DNA of 64,000 nt from Calliopsis andreniformis (GCF_051401765.1 NW_027480423.1:17236001-17300000), one strand, 5' to 3'; positions 24,375 through 39,300 are shown, counted from the first letter of the stretch. Numbers and translations are program-made. Notes: generated by a model not told the origin, from the sequence alone.

Positions 24375-25702
24375 TATGCTTCTGTCGTTTACTTCTAAGG
24401 ACCTAACTATTCGATCTGGTGGAGCAACGCCCTAGAGTGAATCCTAGGTTGCTCGGAATGTAGAAATGACCATAACTTTCACACTGGTTGCAATTATTCG
24501 TTTTATACGATGGAAACGCTGTTGTATTTATATTGTACTTTATGCCTCTGGCGTTGGCTTCTAAGGCCATAGCTATTAGATGCGGTGGAGCAACGACCTA
24601 GAGTGACGCCTAGGGTGCTCGGAACGTAGAAATGACCATTACTTTCACACTGGTTGCAATTATTCGTTTTATACGATGGAAAAGCTGTTGTATTTATATC
24701 GTATTTTATGCTTCTGGCGTTTACTTCTAAGGACCTAACTATTCGATCTGGTGGAGCAACGCCCTAGAGTGAATCCTAGGTTGCTCGGAATGTAGAAATG
24801 ACCATAACTTTCACACTAGTTGCAATTATTCGTTTTAGACGATGGAAACGCTGTTGTATTTATATTGTACTTTATGCCTCTGGCGTTGACTTCTAAGGCA
24901 CTAACTATTCTATCTGGTGGAGCAACGCCCAATTAAAGGCCTAGCTTGCTCGGAAAGTAGAAATGACCATAAGTTTCATACTGGTTGCAATTATTCGTTT
25001 TATACGATGGAAACACTGTTGTATTTTTATTGTATTTTATGCTTCGGGCGTTGACTTCTAAGGCCCTAACCATTCAATCTGTTGGAGCAACGCCCTAGGG
25101 TGAAGCCTAACTTGCACGAAAAGTAGAAATGACCATAAGTTTCATACTGGTTGCAATTATTCGTTTTATACGATGGAAAAACTGTTGTATTTATATTGTA
25201 TTTTATGCTTCTGGCGTTGACTTCTAAGGCCCTAGCTATTCGACCTAGTGGAGCAACGCCCTAGAGTGAAGCCTAGGTTGCCCGGAAAGGAGAAATGACC
25301 ATCACTTTCAAACTGGTTGCAATTAATCTTGTTATACGATGGAAAAACTGTTGTATTTTTATTGCATTTTATGCTTCTGGCGTTCACTTCTTAGGCCCTA
25401 ACTATTCGATCTGGTGGAACAACAGCCTAGGGTGAAGCCTAGCTTGCCCGGAACGTAGAAATGACCATTACTTTCACACTGTTTGCAATTATTCCTTTTA
25501 TACGATGGAAAGGCTGTTGTATTTATATCGTATTTTATGCTACTGGCGTTTACTTCTAAGGACCTAACTATTCGATCCGGTGGAGCAACGCCCTAGAGTG
25601 AATCCTAGGTTGCTCGGAATGTAGAAATGACCATAACTTTCACACTGGTTGCAATTATTCGTTTTATACGATGGAAACGCTGCTGTATTTATATCGTATT
25701 TT
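24375..25702. repeat. 8-monomer higher-order repeat H2, diverged first unit
   Basis: Aligns to the next unit at 1327-1328 bp offset: GTTGGCTTCTAAGG and GATGCGGTGG are point variants of the following copy. AGCAACGCCCAATTAAAGG (about 24924) replaces GCAACGCCCTATGGTGAAGG-type sequence with a 1-bp loss. H2 differs in composition from H1 although both are eight monomers long. Confidence 0.8.
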
Positions 25703-27030
25703 ATTCTTCTGGCGTTTACTTCTAAGGACCTAACTATTCGATCTGGTGGAGCAACGCCCTAGAGTGAATACTAGGTTGCTCGGAATGTAGAAATGACCAT
25801 AACTTTCACACCGGTTGCAAGTATTCGTTTTATACGATGGAAACGCTGTTGTATTTATATTGTACTTTATGCCTCTGGCGTTGACTTCTAAGGCCATAGC
25901 TATTAGATGTGGTGGAGCAACGACCTAGAGTGACGCCTAGGGTGCTCGGAACGTAGAAATGTCCATTACTTTGACACTGGTTGCAATTATTCGTTTTATA
26001 CGATGGAAAAGCTGTTGTATTTATATCGTATTTTATGCTTCTGGCGTTTACTTCTAAGGACCAAACTATTCGATCTGGTGGAGCAACGCCCTAGAGTGAA
26101 TCCTAGGTTGCTCGGAATGTAGAAATGACCATAACTTTCACACTAGTTGCAATTATTCGTTTTAGACGATGGAAACGCTGTTGTATTTATATTGTACTTT
26201 ATGCCTCTGGCGTTGACTTCTAAGGCACTAACTATTCTATCTGGTGGAGCAACGCCCTATGGTGAAGCCTAGCTTGCTCGGAAAGTAGAAATGACCATAA
26301 GTTTCATACTGGTTGCAATTATTCGTTTTATACGATGGAAACACTGTTGTATTTTTATTGTATTTTATGCTTCGGGCGTTGACTTCTAAGGCCCTAACCA
26401 TTCAATCTGTTGGAGCAACGCCCTACGGTGAAGCCTAACTTGCACGAAAAGTAGAAATGACCATAAGTTTCATACTGGTTGCAATTATTCGTTTTATACG
26501 ATGGAAAAACTGTTGTATTTATATTGTATTTTATGCTTCTGGCGTTGACTTCTAAGGCCCTAGCTATTCGACCTAGTGGAGCAACGCCCTAGAGTGAAGC
26601 CTAGGTTGCCCGGAAAGGAGAAATGACCATCACTTTGAAACTGGTTGCAATTAATCTTGTTATACGATGGAAAAACTGTTGTATTTTTATTGCATTTTAT
26701 GCTTCTGGCGTTCACTTCTTAGGCCCTAACTATTCGATCTGGTGGAACAACAGCCTAGGGTGAACCCTAGCTTGCGCGGAACGTAGAAATGACCATTACT
26801 TTCACACTGTTTGCAATTATTCCTTTTATACGATGGAAAGTCTGTTGTATTTATATCGTATTTTATGCTACTGGCGTTTACTTCTAAGGACCTAACTATT
26901 CGATCCGGTGGAGCAACGCCCTAGAGTGAATCCTAGGTTGCTCGGAATGTAGAAATGACCATAACTTTCACACTGGTTGCAATTATTCGTTTTATACGAT
27001 GGAAACGCTGCTGTATTTATATCGTATTTT
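25703..27030. repeat. 8-monomer higher-order repeat H2, unit 2
   Basis: Ordered markers are ATTCTTCTGG, GAATACTAGG, CAAGTATTCG, AACGACCTAGAG, AATGTCCATTACTTTGAC, TTTTAGACG, CTATTCTATC, CTATGGTGAAGCC, GCCTAACTTGCACG, CGACCTAGTGG, TTAATCTTG, AACAACAGCC and GGTGAACCCTAGCTTGCGCGG. The next unit starts exactly 1328 bp later. Confidence 0.9.
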
Positions 27031-28358
27031 ATTCTTCTGGCGTTTACTTCTAAAGACCTAACTATTCGATCTGGTGGAGCAACGCCCTAGAGTGAATACT
27101 AGGTTGCTCGGAATGTAGAAATGACCATAACTTTCACACTGGTTGCAAGTATTCGTTTTATACGATGGAAACGCTGTTGTATTTATATTGTACTTTATGC
27201 CTCTGGCGTTGACTTCTAAGGCCATAGCTATTAGATGTGGTGGAGCAACGACCTAGAGTGACGCCTAGGGTGCTCGGAACGTAGAAATGTCCATTACTTT
27301 GACACTGGTTGCAATTATTCGTTTTATACGATGGAAAAGCTGTTGTATTTATATCGTATTTTATGCTTCTGGCGTTTACTTCTAAGGACCTAACTATTCG
27401 ATCTGGTGGAGCAACGCCCTAGAGTGAATCCTAGGTTGCTCGGAATGTAGAAATGACCATAACTTTCACACTAGTTGCAATTATTCGTTTTAGACGATGG
27501 AAACGCTGTTGTATTTATATTGTACTTTATGCCTCTGGCGTTGACTTCTAAGGCACTAACTATTCTATCTGGTGGAGCAACGCCCTATGGTGAAGCCTAG
27601 CTTGCTCGGAAAGTAGAAATGACCATAAGTTTCATACTGGTTGCAATTATTCGTTTTATACGATGGAAACACTGTTGTATTTTTATTGTATTTTATGCTT
27701 CGGGCGTTGACTTCTAAGGCCCTAACCATTCAATCTGTTGGAGCAACGCCCTAGGGTGAAGCCTAACTTGCACGAAAAGTAGAAATGACCATAAGTTTCA
27801 TACTGGTTGCAATTATTCGTTTTATACGATGGAAAAACTGTTGTATTTATATTGTATTTTATGCTTCTGGCGTTGACTTCTAAGGCCCTAGCTATTCGAC
27901 CTAGTGGAGCAACGCCCTAGAGTGAAGCCTAGGTTGCCCGGAAAGGAGAAATGACCATCACTTTGAAACTGGTTGCAATTAATCTTGTTATACGATGGAA
28001 AAACTGTTGTATTTTTATTGCATTTTATGCTTCTGGCGTTCACTTCTTAGGCCCTAACTATTCGATCTGGTGGAACAACAGCCTAGGGTGAAGCCTAGCT
28101 TGCCCGGAACGTAGAAATGACCATTACTTTCACACTGTTTGCAATTATTCCTTTTATACGATGGAAAGGCTGTTGTATTTACATCGTATTTTATGCTACT
28201 GGCGTTTACTTCTAAGGACCTAACTATTCGATCCGGTGGAGCAACGCCCTAGAGTGAATCCTAGGTTGCTCGGAATGTAGAAATGACCATAACTTTCACA
28301 CTGGTTGCAATTATTCGTTTTATACGATGGAAACGCTGCTGTATTTATATCGTATTTT
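27031..28358. repeat. 8-monomer higher-order repeat H2, unit 3
   Basis: Repeats unit 2 with a few substitutions (TAAAGACC, CTAGGGTGAAGCCTAAC, AAGCCTAGCTTGCCC, TACATCGTATT). A partial fourth unit follows to about 28480, where TTGCAAGTATTCG is replaced by TTGCAATTATTCGTTTTAG and the sequence passes into a non-H2 segment. Confidence 0.9.
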
Positions 28359-31300
28359 ATTCTTCTGGCGTTTACTTCTAAAGACCTAACTATTCGATCT
28401 GGTGGAGCAACGCCCTAGAGTGAATACTAGGTTGCTCGGAATGTAGAAATGACCATAACTTTCACACTGGTTGCAATTATTCGTTTTAGACGATGGAAAC
28501 GCTGTTGTATTTATATTGTACTTTATGCTTCTGGCGTTCACTTCTTAGGCCCTAACTATTCGATCTGGTGGAGCAACGCCCTAGAGTGAAGCCTAGGTTG
28601 CCCGGAACGTAGAAATGACCATAGCTTTTACACTGGTTGCTATTATTCGTTTTATACGATGAAAAAACTGTTACATTTATATTGCATTTTATGCTTCTGG
28701 CGTTGACTTCTTAGGCCCTAACTCTTCAATCTGGTGGAACAACGCCCTAGAGTGAAGCATAGGTAGCCTGGAACGTAGAACTGACCATCACTTTCACACG
28801 GGTTGCAATTATTCCTGTTATAGGATGGAAAGACTGTTGTATTTTTATTGGATTTTATACTTCAGGCTATGACTTCTGAGGCCGTAGCTATTCGATGTGG
28901 TGGAAGAACGCCATAGAGTGAGGCCTAGGTTGCCCGGAACGAAGAAATGACCATAAGTTTCATACTGGTTGCAATTATTCGTTTTATACGATGGAAAAAC
29001 TGTTGTATTTATATTGTATTTTATGCTTCTGGCGTTCACTTCTTAGGCCCTAACTATTCGATCTGGTGGAACAACGCCCTAGGGTGAAGCCTAGGTTGCC
29101 CGGAACGTAGAAATGACCATAGCTTTTACACTGGTAGCAATTATTCGTTTTATACAATGGAAAAACTGTTCTATTTATTTTGTATTTTATGCTTCGGGCG
29201 TTGACTTCTAAGGCCCTAACTGCTTGATCTGGTGGAGCAACGCCCTAGAGTGAAGCCTAGGTTGGCCGGAACGTAGAAATGACCATAACTTTCACACTGG
29301 TTGCTATTATTCGTTTTATACGATGGAAAAACTGTTATATTTATATTGTACTTTATTCTTCTGGCGTTGACTTCTTAGGCCCTATCTATTCGATCTGGTG
29401 GAACAACGCCGTAGAGTTAAGCCTAGGTTGCTCGGAATGTAGAAATGACCATAACTTTCACACTGGTTGCAATTATTCGTTTTATACGATGGAAACGCTG
29501 TTGTATTTATATTGTATTTTATGCCTCTGGCGTTGACTTCTAAGGCCGTAGCTATTAGATGTGGTGGAGCAACGCCCTAGAGTGAAGCCTACGGTGCTCG
29601 GAACGTAGAAATGACCATTACTTTCACACTGGTTGCAATTATTCGTTTTGTACGATGGAAAAGCAGTTGTATTTATATCGTATTTTATGCTTCTGGCGTT
29701 GACTTCTTAGGCCGTAACTATGCGGTCTGGTGGAGCAACGCCCTGGAGTGAAACCTAGGTTGCCGGAACGTAGAATTGGCCATCACTTTCAAACTGGTTG
29801 CAATTATTCCTGTTATATGATGGAAACACTGTTGCATTTTTTTTGCATTTTATGGTTCGGGCGTTGACTTCTAAGGCCCTAACCATTCAATCTGTTGGAG
29901 CAACGCCCTAGGGTGAAGCCTAGGTTGCTCGGAAAGTAGAAATGTCCGTAAGTTTCATACTGGTTGTAATTATTCGTTTTATGCGATGGAAAAACTGTTG
30001 TATTTATATTGTATTTTATGCTTCTGGCGTTGACTTCTAAGGCACTACCTATTCGATCTGGTGGAGCAACGTCCTAGAGTGAAGCCTAGGTTGCCCGGAA
30101 CGTAGAATTGGGCATCACTTTCAAACTGGTTGCAATTATTCCTGTTACATGATGGAAACACTGTTGTATATTTATTGCAATTTATGCTTCGGGCCTTGAC
30201 TTCTAATGCCCTAACTATTCAATGTGTTGGTGCAACGCCCTAGGGTGAAGCCTAGGTTGTACGGAAAGTAGAAATGACCATAAGTTTCATACTGGTTGCA
30301 ATTATTCGTTTTATACGATGGAAAAACTGTTGTATTTATATTGTATTTTATGCTTCTGGCGTTGACTTCTAAGGCCCTAGCTGTTCGATCTAGTGGAGCA
30401 ACGCCCTAGAGTGACGCCTAGGGTGCCCGGAAAGTTGAAATGACCATTACTTTCACACTGGTTGCAATTATTCGTTTTATACGATGGAAAAGCGGTTGTA
30501 TTTATATCGTATTTTATGCTTCTGGCGTTGGCTTCTTAGGCCGTAACTATTCGGTCTGGTGGAGCAATGCCCTGGAGTGAAACCTAGGTTGCCCGGAACG
30601 TAGAATTGGCCATCACTTTCAAACTGGTTGCAATTATTCCAGTTATATGATTGAAACACTGTTGTATTTTTTTTGCATTTTATGGTTCGGGCGTTGACTT
30701 CTAAGGCCCTAACTATTCAATCTGTTTGAGCAGCGCCCTAGGGTGAAGCCTAGGTTGCTAGGAAAGTAGAAATGACCATAAGTTTCATACTGGTTGCAAT
30801 TATTCGTTTTATACGATGGAAAATCTGTTGTATTTATATTGTATTTTATGCTTCTGGCGTTGACTTCTAAGGCACTAACTATTCGATCTGGTGGAGCAAC
30901 GCCCTAGAGTGAAGCCTAGATTCCCCGGAAGGTAGAATTGGCCATCACTTTCAAACTGGTTGCAATTATTCGTTTTATACGATGGAAAAACTGTTGTATT
31001 TATATTGTATTTTATGCTTCTGGCTCTGACTTCTAAGGCACTAACTATTCGACCTGGTGGAACAACGGCCAAGGGTGAAGCCTAGGTTGCCCGGAACGTA
31101 GAAATGACCATAACTTTTACACTGGTAGCAATTATTCGTTTTATACAATGGAAAAACTGTTCTATTTATTTTGTATTTAATGCTTCGGGCGTTGAATCCT
31201 AATGCCCTAACTGTTTGATCTGGTGGAGCAACGCCCTAGAGTGAAGCCTAGGTTGCCCGGAACGTAGAAATGACCATAACTTTTACACTGGTAGCAATTA

Positions 31301-33328
31301 GTCATGCTATACGATGGAAAATCAGTTGCATTTTTATTGTATTTTATGCTTCTGGCGTTAGCTTCTAAGGATGTAGCTTTTAGCTGCGGTGTAGCAACGC
31401 CGTAGAGTGACGCCTAGGTTGCCCGGCACGTAGAAATGACCATTACTTTCACAATGTTTGCAATTATTCATTCTATACGATGGTAATCTGTTGTACTTAT
31501 ATTGCATTTTATTCTTCTGGCGTCGACTTCTTAGGCCCTAACTATTCGATCCGGTGGAGCAGCTCATCAGAGTTAAGCCTAGGATGCCCGAAACGTCGAA
31601 ATGATCATTAAATTCGCACTGGTTGCAATTAGTCATGCTATAAGATGGAAAAACTGTTGCATTTTTATTGTATTTTATGCTTCTGGCGTTGACTTCTAAG
31701 GCCGTAGCTATTAGCTGTGGTGAAGCAACGCCATACAGTGACGTCTAGGTTGCCCGGAACGTAGAAATGACCATTACTTTCACAATGTTTGCAATTATTC
31801 ACTTTATAGAATGGAAAAACTGTTGTACTTATATCGTATTTTATCCTTCTGACGTCGACTTCTTAGGCCCCAACTATTCCATCTGGTGGAACAACGCCCT
31901 ATGGTGAAGCCTAGGTTGCCCGGGACGTAGAAATGACCATAACCTTCACACTGGAAGCAATTATTCGTTTTATACATGGAAAAGCTGTTCTATTTATTTT
32001 GTATGTTATGCTTCGGGCGTTGACTTCTAAGGCCCTAACTAAACGATCTGTTGGAGCAACACCCTAGAGTGAAGCCTCGGTTGCCCGGAACGTAGAAATG
32101 ACCATAACTTTCACACTGGCAGCAATTATTCATGCTATACGATGGAAAAGCTGTTGTATTTATATCGTATTTTATGCTGCTGGCGTTGACTTCTTAGGCC
32201 CTAACTATTCCATCTGGTGGAGCAAGGCCCTAGGGTGAGGCCTAGGTTGCCCGGAACATAGAAATGACCATTACCTTGACACTGGTTGCAATTATTCCTG
32301 TTATACGATGGAAAAAGTGTTGCATCTTTATTGTATTTCATGGATCTGGCGTTGACTTGTTAGGCCCCAACTATTCGATCTGGTGGAGCAACGTCCTAGA
32401 GTGAAGCCTAGGTTGCCCGGAACGTACAAATGACCATGACATTCACACTGGTTACCATTATTCGTTATATACGATGGAAAAGCTGTTGTATTTATATCGT
32501 ATTTTATGCTTCTGGCGCTGACTCCTTAGACCCTAACTATTCCATCTGGTGGAACAACGCCCTAGGGTGAAGCCTAGGTTGCTGGGAACTTAGAAATGAC
32601 CATAACTTTCACACTGTTAGCAATTATTCGTTTTATACGATGGAAAAGCTGTAGTATTTATATCGTATTTTATGCTTCTGGCGTTGACTTCTTCGGCCCT
32701 AACTATTCCATCTGGTGGAACAACGCCCTGGAGTGAAGCCTAGGTTGCCCGGAACGTGGAAATGACCATAACTTTCACACTGGTAGCAATTATTCGTCTT
32801 ATACATGGAAAAACTGTTCCATTTATTTTGTATTTTATGCATCTGGCGCTGACTTCTAAGGCCCTACATATTCGATCTGGCGGAGCAACACCCTACAGCG
32901 AAGCCTAGGTTGCTCTGAACGTAGAAATGACCATTACCTTCACACTGTTTGCAATGATTCATTTTATACGATGGCAAAGCTGTTGTATTTATATTGTATT
33001 TTATGCTTCTGGCGGTGACTTCTTAGGCCCCAACTATTCCATCTGGTGGAACAACGACCTATGGTGAAGCCTAGGTTGCCCGGGACGTAGAAATGCCCAT
33101 AACTTTCACCCTGGAAGCAATTATTCGTTTTATACATGGAAAAGCTGTTCTATTTATTTTGTATGTTATGCTTCGCGCGTTGACTTCTAAGGCCCTAGCT
33201 ATTCGATCTGGTGGAGCAACGCCCTAGAGTGAAACCTAGGTTACCCGGAACGTAGAAATGACCAGTACTTTCACACTGTTTGCAATTAATCTTGTTATAC
33301 GATGGAAAAACTGTTGTATTTTTATTGC

Positions 33329-36300
33329 ATTTTATTCTTCTGGCGTTTACTTCTAAGGACCTAACTATTCGATCTGGTGGAGCAACGCCCTAGAGTGAAT
33401 ACTAGGTTGCTCGGAATGTAGAAATGACCATAACTTTCACACCGGTTGCAAGTATTCGTTTTATACGATGGAAACGCTGTTGTATTTATATTGTACTTTA
33501 TGCCTCTGGCGTTGACTTCTAAGGCCATAGCTATTAGATGTGGTGGAGCAACGACCTAGAGTGACGCCTAGGGTGCTCGGAACGTAGAAATGTCCATTAC
33601 TTTGACACTGGTTGCAATTATTCGTTTTATACGATGGAAAAGCTGTTGTATTTATATCGTATTTTATGCTTCTGGCGTTTACTTCTAAGGACCAAACTAT
33701 TCGATCTGGTGGAGCAACGCCCTAGAGTGAATCCTAGGTTGCTCGGAATGTAGAAATGACCATAACTTTCACACTAGTTGCAATTATTCGTTTTAGACGA
33801 TGGAAACGCTGTTGTATTTATATTGTACTTTATGCCTCTGGCGTTGACTTCTAAGGCACTAACTATTCTATCTGGTGGAGCAACGCCCTATGGTGAAGCC
33901 TAGCTTGCTCGGAAAGTAGAAATGACCATAAGTTTCATACTGGTTGCAATTATTCGTTTTATACGATGGAAACACTGTTGTATTTTTATTGTATTTTATG
34001 CTTCGGGCGTTGACTTCTAAGGCCCTAACCATTCAATCTGTTGGAGCAACGCCCTACGGTGAAGCCTAACTTGCACGAAAAGTAGAAATGACCATAAGTT
34101 TCATACTGGTTGCAATTATTCGTTTTATACGATGGAAAAACTGTTGTATTTATATTGTATTTTATGCTTCTGGCGTTGACTTCTAAGGCCCTAGCTATTC
34201 GACCTAGTGGAGCAACGCCCTAGAGTGAAGCCTAGGTTGCCCGGAAAGGAGAAATGACCATCACTTTGAAACTGGTTGCAATTAATCTTGTTATACGATG
34301 GAAAAACTGTTGTATTTTTATTGCATTTTATGCTTCTGGCGTTCACTTCTTAGGCCCTAACTATTCGATCTGGTGGAACAACAGCCTAGGGTGAACCCTA
34401 GCTTGCGCGGAACGTAGAAATGACCATTACTTTCACACTGTTTGCAATTATTCCTTTTATACGATGGAAAGTCTGTTGTATTTATATCGTATTTTATGCT
34501 ACTGGCGTTTACTTCTAAGGACCTAACTATTCGATCCGGTGGAGCAACGCCCTAGAGTGAATCCTAGGTTGCTCGGAATGTAGAAATGACCATAACTTTC
34601 ACACTGGTTGCAATTATTCGTTTTATACGATGGAAACGCTGCTGTATTTATATCGTATTTTATTCTTCTGGCGTTTACTTCTAAAGACCTAACTATTCGA
34701 TCTGGTGGAGCAACGCCCTAGAGTGAATACTAGGTTGCTCGGAATGTAGAAATGACCATAACTTTCACACTGGTTGCAAGTATTCGTTTTATACGATGGA
34801 AACGCTGTTGTATTTATATTGTACTTTATGCCTCTGGCGTTGACTTCTAAGGCCATAGCTATTAGATGTGGTGGAGCAACGACCTAGAGTGACGCCTAGG
34901 GTGCTCGGAACGTAGAAATGTCCATTACTTTGACACTGGTTGCAATTATTCGTTTTATACGATGGAAAAGCTGTTGTATTTATATCGTATTTTATGCTTC
35001 TGGCGTTTACTTCTAAGGACCTAACTATTCGATCTGGTGGAGCAACGCCCTAGAGTGAATCCTAGGTTGCTCGGAATGTAGAAATGACCATAACTTTCAC
35101 ACTAGTTGCAATTATTCGTTTTAGACGATGGAAACGCTGTTGTATTTATATTGTACTTTATGCCTCTGGCGTTGACTTCTAAGGCACTAACTATTCTATC
35201 TGGTGGAGCAACGCCCTATGGTGAAGCCTAGCTTGCTCGGAAAGTAGAAATGACCATAAGTTTCATACTGGTTGCAATTATTCGTTTTATACGATGGAAA
35301 CACTGTTGTATTTTTATTGTATTTTATGCTTCGGGCGTTGACTTCTAAGGCCCTAACCATTCAATCTGTTGGAGCAACGCCCTAGGGTGAAGCCTAACTT
35401 GCACGAAAAGTAGAAATGACCATAAGTTTCATACTGGTTGCAATTATTCGTTTTATACGATGGAAAAACTGTTGTATTTATATTGTATTTTATGCTTCTG
35501 GCGTTGACTTCTAAGGCCCTAGCTATTCGACCTAGTGGAGCAACGCCCTAGAGTGAAGCCTAGGTTGCCCGGAAAGGAGAAATGACCATCACTTTGAAAC
35601 TGGTTGCAATTAATCTTGTTATACGATGGAAAAACTGTTGTATTTTTATTGCATTTTATGCTTCTGGCGTTCACTTCTTAGGCCCTAACTATTCGATCTG
35701 GTGGAACAACAGCCTAGGGTGAAGCCTAGCTTGCCCGGAACGTAGAAATGACCATTACTTTCACACTGTTTGCAATTATTCCTTTTATACGATGGAAAGG
35801 CTGTTGTATTTACATCGTATTTTATGCTACTGGCGTTTACTTCTAAGGACCTAACTATTCGATCCGGTGGAGCAACGCCCTAGAGTGAATCCTAGGTTGC
35901 TCGGAATGTAGAAATGACCATAACTTTCACACTGGTTGCAATTATTCGTTTTATACGATGGAAACGCTGCTGTATTTATATCGTATTTTATTCTTCTGGC
36001 GTTTACTTCTAAAGACCTAACTATTCGATCTGGTGGAGCAACGCCCTAGAGTGAATACTAGGTTGCTCGGAATGTAGAAATGACCATAACTTTCACACTG
36101 GTTGCAATTATTCGTTTTAGACGATGGAAACGCTGTTGTATTTATATTGTACTTTATGCTTCTGGCGTTCACTTCTTAGGCCCTAACTATTCGATCTGGT
36201 GGAGCAACGCCCTAGAGTGAAGCCTAGGTTGCCCGGAACGTAGAAATGACCATAGCTTTTACACTGGTTGCTATTATTCGTTTTATACGATGAAAAAACT

Positions 36301-39300
36301 GTTACATTTATATTGCATTTTATGCTTCTGGCGTTGACTTCTTAGGCCCTAACTCTTCAATCTGGTGGAACAACGCCCTAGAGTGAAGCATAGGTAGCCT
36401 GGAACGTAGAACTGACCATCACTTTCACACGGGTTGCAATTATTCCTGTTATAGGATGGAAAGACTGTTGTATTTTTATTGGATTTTATACTTCAGGCTA
36501 TGACTTCTGAGGCCGTAGCTATTCGATGTGGTGGAAGAACGCCATAGAGTGAGGCCTAGGTTGCCCGGAACGAAGAAATGACCATAAGTTTCATACTGGT
36601 TGCAATTATTCGTTTTATACGATGGAAAAACTGTTGTATTTATATTGTATTTTATGCTTCTGGCGTTCACTTCTTAGGCCCTAACTATTCGATCTGGTGG
36701 AACAACGCCCTAGGGTGAAGCCTAGGTTGCCCGGAACGTAGAAATGACCATAGCTTTTACACTGGTAGCAATTATTCGTTTTATACAATGGAAAAACTGT
36801 TCTATTTATTTTGTATTTTATGCTTCGGGCGTTGACTTCTAAGGCCCTAACTGCTTGATCTGGTGGAGCAACGCCCTAGAGTGAAGCCTAGGTTGGCCGG
36901 AACGTAGAAATGACCATAACTTTCACACTGGTTGCTATTATTCGTTTTATACGATGGAAAAACTGTTATATTTATATTGTACTTTATTCTTCTGGCGTTG
37001 ACTTCTTAGGCCCTATCTATTCGATCTGGTGGAACAACGCCGTAGAGTTAAGCCTAGGTTGCTCGGAATGTAGAAATGACCATAACTTTCACACTGGTTG
37101 CAATTATTCGTTTTATACGATGGAAACGCTGTTGTATTTATATTGTATTTTATGCCTCTGGCGTTGACTTCTAAGGCCGTAGCTATTAGATGTGGTGGAG
37201 CAACGCCCTAGAGTGAAGCCTACGGTGCTCGGAACGTAGAAATGACCATTACTTTCACACTGGTTGCAATTATTCGTTTTGTACGATGGAAAAGCAGTTG
37301 TATTTATATCGTATTTTATGCTTCTGGCGTTGACTTCTTAGGCCGTAACTATGCGGTCTGGTGGAGCAACGCCCTGGAGTGAAACCTAGGTTGCCGGAAC
37401 GTAGAATTGGCCATCACTTTCAAACTGGTTGCAATTATTCCTGTTATATGATGGAAACACTGTTGCATTTTTTTTGCATTTTATGGTTCGGGCGTTGACT
37501 TCTAAGGCCCTAACCATTCAATCTGTTGGAGCAACGCCCTAGGGTGAAGCCTAGGTTGCTCGGAAAGTAGAAATGTCCGTAAGTTTCATACTGGTTGTAA
37601 TTATTCGTTTTATGCGATGGAAAAACTGTTGTATTTATATTGTATTTTATGCTTCTGGCGTTGACTTCTAAGGCACTACCTATTCGATCTGGTGGAGCAA
37701 CGTCCTAGAGTGAAGCCTAGGTTGCCCGGAACGTAGAATTGGGCATCACTTTCAAACTGGTTGCAATTATTCCTGTTACATGATGGAAACACTGTTGTAT
37801 ATTTATTGCAATTTATGCTTCGGGCCTTGACTTCTAATGCCCTAACTATTCAATGTGTTGGTGCAACGCCCTAGGGTGAAGCCTAGGTTGTACGGAAAGT
37901 AGAAATGACCATAAGTTTCATACTGGTTGCAATTATTCGTTTTATACGATGGAAAAACTGTTGTATTTATATTGTATTTTATGCTTCTGGCGTTGACTTC
38001 TAAGGCCCTAGCTGTTCGATCTAGTGGAGCAACGCCCTAGAGTGACGCCTAGGGTGCCCGGAAAGTTGAAATGACCATTACTTTCACACTGGTTGCAATT
38101 ATTCGTTTTATACGATGGAAAAGCGGTTGTATTTATATCGTATTTTATGCTTCTGGCGTTGGCTTCTTAGGCCGTAACTATTCGGTCTGGTGGAGCAATG
38201 CCCTGGAGTGAAACCTAGGTTGCCCGGAACGTAGAATTGGCCATCACTTTCAAACTGGTTGCAATTATTCCAGTTATATGATTGAAACACTGTTGTATTT
38301 TTTTTGCATTTTATGGTTCGGGCGTTGACTTCTAAGGCCCTAACTATTCAATCTGTTTGAGCAGCGCCCTAGGGTGAAGCCTAGGTTGCTAGGAAAGTAG
38401 AAATGACCATAAGTTTCATACTGGTTGCAATTATTCGTTTTATACGATGGAAAATCTGTTGTATTTATATTGTATTTTATGCTTCTGGCGTTGACTTCTA
38501 AGGCACTAACTATTCGATCTGGTGGAGCAACGCCCTAGAGTGAAGCCTAGATTCCCCGGAAGGTAGAATTGGCCATCACTTTCAAACTGGTTGCAATTAT
38601 TCGTTTTATACGATGGAAAAACTGTTGTATTTATATTGTATTTTATGCTTCTGGCTCTGACTTCTAAGGCACTAACTATTCGACCTGGTGGAACAACGGC
38701 CAAGGGTGAAGCCTAGGTTGCCCGGAACGTAGAAATGACCATAACTTTTACACTGGTAGCAATTATTCGTTTTATACAATGGAAAAACTGTTCTATTTAT
38801 TTTGTATTTAATGCTTCGGGCGTTGAATCCTAATGCCCTAACTGTTTGATCTGGTGGAGCAACGCCCTAGAGTGAAGCCTAGGTTGCCCGGAACGTAGAA
38901 ATGACCATAACTTTTACACTGGTAGCAATTAGTCATGCTATACGATGGAAAATCAGTTGCATTTTTATTGTATTTTATGCTTCTGGCGTTAGCTTCTAAG
39001 GATGTAGCTTTTAGCTGCGGTGTAGCAACGCCGTAGAGTGACGCCTAGGTTGCCCGGCACGTAGAAATGACCATTACTTTCACAATGTTTGCAATTATTC
39101 ATTCTATACGATGGTAATCTGTTGTACTTATATTGCATTTTATTCTTCTGGCGTCGACTTCTTAGGCCCTAACTATTCGATCCGGTGGAGCAGCTCATCA
39201 GAGTTAAGCCTAGGATGCCCGAAACGTCGAAATGATCATTAAATTCGCACTGGTTGCAATTAGTCATGCTATAAGATGGAAAAACTGTTGCATTTTTATT

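Larger units (their letters stand above)
25698..33328. repeat. 46-monomer super-unit S, copy 1 (7631 bp)
   Basis: Two H2 units followed by about 30 diverse monomers, including ones with TTTACACTGGTAGC, GTTAGCTTCTAAGGATG, CTCATCAGAGTTAAGCC, GTCGACTTCTTAGG and the 1-bp-deleted ATACATGG. The whole block recurs at +7631. Its length is 5 bp short of 46 x 166, consistent with the deletions. No difference from copy 2 was seen at about ten private variants compared. Confidence 0.92.

Noticed and set aside
761..31072. Minus-strand reading frames of 60-81 codons sharing an NARSIKYNINTT-like product (761-982, 5742-5969, 14875-15108, 28845-29039, 30477-30659 and others)
   Set aside because: They are translations of the satellite itself. 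Because 166 is not divisible by 3, any frame shifts at each monomer, so openings last 1-1.5 monomers only. They recur because the DNA recurs, with no start context, codon bias or longer open version.
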